The notes under the pieces were generated by a model. The model had not been told where the DNA came from and made no database searches. It worked only from the letters and a program-made list of their open reading frames with translations. Positions 15,162 to 15,401 of a stretch of DNA of 15,401 nt are shown in pieces. Position numbers and translations under genes: made by a program. How positions within the stretch are numbered: the stretch's first letter is position 1; the number at the start of each line of letters is the position of its first letter. The DNA comes from an uncultured Clostridia bacterium (GTDB taxonomy: Bacteria; Bacillota; Clostridia; Lachnospirales; CAMVHY01), in NCBI GenBank assembly GCA_946415665.1, contig CAMKTI010000030.1, positions 1-15,401 of the forward strand, in the 5' to 3' direction.

Positions 15162-15401
15162 ATGAAAAAAGGAATATATCGTAGATTCGATATGAGTGAT
15201 GCAGAGTGAAAGCCAATAAAACCACAGACGGGTTAGTCTGGGTAACATGGAGGTATAACCAAAGACAATCGGAAGTTTATCAATTTATCTCCGTTGTATT
15301 TTTATGTATTTGTGATTGTTTTAAATTTTTTTCATGTAGACATCATCTAGGCGGCGTTCACATAAAAAGCAAGTCAAAAATAAAAGTAAGGGAGATGGTA
15401 G
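15162..15401 (+). pseudogene. Degraded IS5-type transposase (partial)
   Basis: From ATG 15162 the frame reads MKKGIYRRFDMSDAE. It is then broken by TGA (15207-15209), TAG (15234-15236) and TAA (15243-15245), and continues in the same frame as GGITKDNRKFINLSPLY. R(R/Y)xDMSDAEW and G(G/V)xxKDNRxF(V/I)xxxLY are the opening blocks of IS5-family transposases, and TGA stands where tryptophan is usual. Near 15342-15401 a shifted frame gives IIRRRSH...NKSKGDG, reminiscent of the (I/V)RAHxH and RS(K/R)GGF region. The spacing is shorter than in intact enzymes, so a deletion is likely. It runs off the window end. Recognition is by memory of family motifs, not by search. Confidence 0.55.

Noticed and set aside
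15207..15209. TGA read as tryptophan (alternative genetic code)
   Set aside because: TGA ends the third ECF gene at 7825-7827 just before the next ribosome-binding site, conserved tryptophans in argS use TGG, and the same remnant also contains TAG and TAA.
15180..15330. Structured RNA such as tmRNA, RNase P or a group II intron
   Set aside because: CAGAC/GTCTG can pair, but none of the conserved core sequences of these RNAs is present, whereas the translation fits a broken IS5-type transposase.
1..15401. CRISPR arrays, tRNA or rRNA genes
   Set aside because: I saw no regularly spaced direct repeats, no tRNA-like cloverleaf with a T-loop motif, and no rRNA-like conserved stretch.

Overview
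The window is a very AT-rich bacterial chromosome segment with Firmicutes (Clostridia-like) gene content. It carries Gram-positive style ribosome-binding sites (GGAGG, AGGAGG), GTG and TTG starts, FolT-type ECF transporter S components, a SpoVS protein and a stand-alone aspartokinase. Long A/T runs inside essential genes, nonsense-disrupted genes and scattered gene fragments suggest a host-associated or symbiotic lineage with a decaying genome. That lifestyle is an inference, and I cannot name the species.

Layout: (1) Positions 1-345 are the 3' end of an unrecognised + strand gene. (2) Positions 346-839 have no intact gene. They hold a short sequence resembling an insertion-sequence end, a hairpin, and a decayed second copy of the 3' end of argS. 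(3) Positions 840-5321 (-) encode a 1493-residue protein of unknown function, with its own strong promoter. It is mostly helical and charged, with internal repeats and one C-terminal membrane segment. (4) Positions 5570-9519 (-) form a tight operon of four tandem FolT-family ECF S-component genes ending in argS. The second gene in transcription order is broken by one TAG codon. A good promoter and a leader ending in an intrinsic terminator precede the operon, which suggests attenuation or a riboswitch. (5) Positions 9845-11188 (-) are dnaB. (6) The + strand from 11365 carries lysC, tsaD, coaX and spoVS. (7) From 15050 to the end lies a degraded IS5-type transposase with a likely left terminal repeat.

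The housekeeping genes cover arginine charging of tRNA (ArgS), replication fork unwinding (DnaB), entry to the lysine/threonine/methionine/DAP pathway (LysC), t6A tRNA modification (TsaD), the first step of CoA synthesis (CoaX) and a small developmental regulator (SpoVS). The ECF S components would import a folate-like or other small vitamin, but need an EcfA/EcfA'/EcfT module that is not encoded here.

The most unusual structure is in regions 2-3: the giant unknown gene lies between intact argS and a displaced, decaying argS 3' end in the same orientation. This is the footprint expected from insertion at, or duplication of, the argS 3' end.
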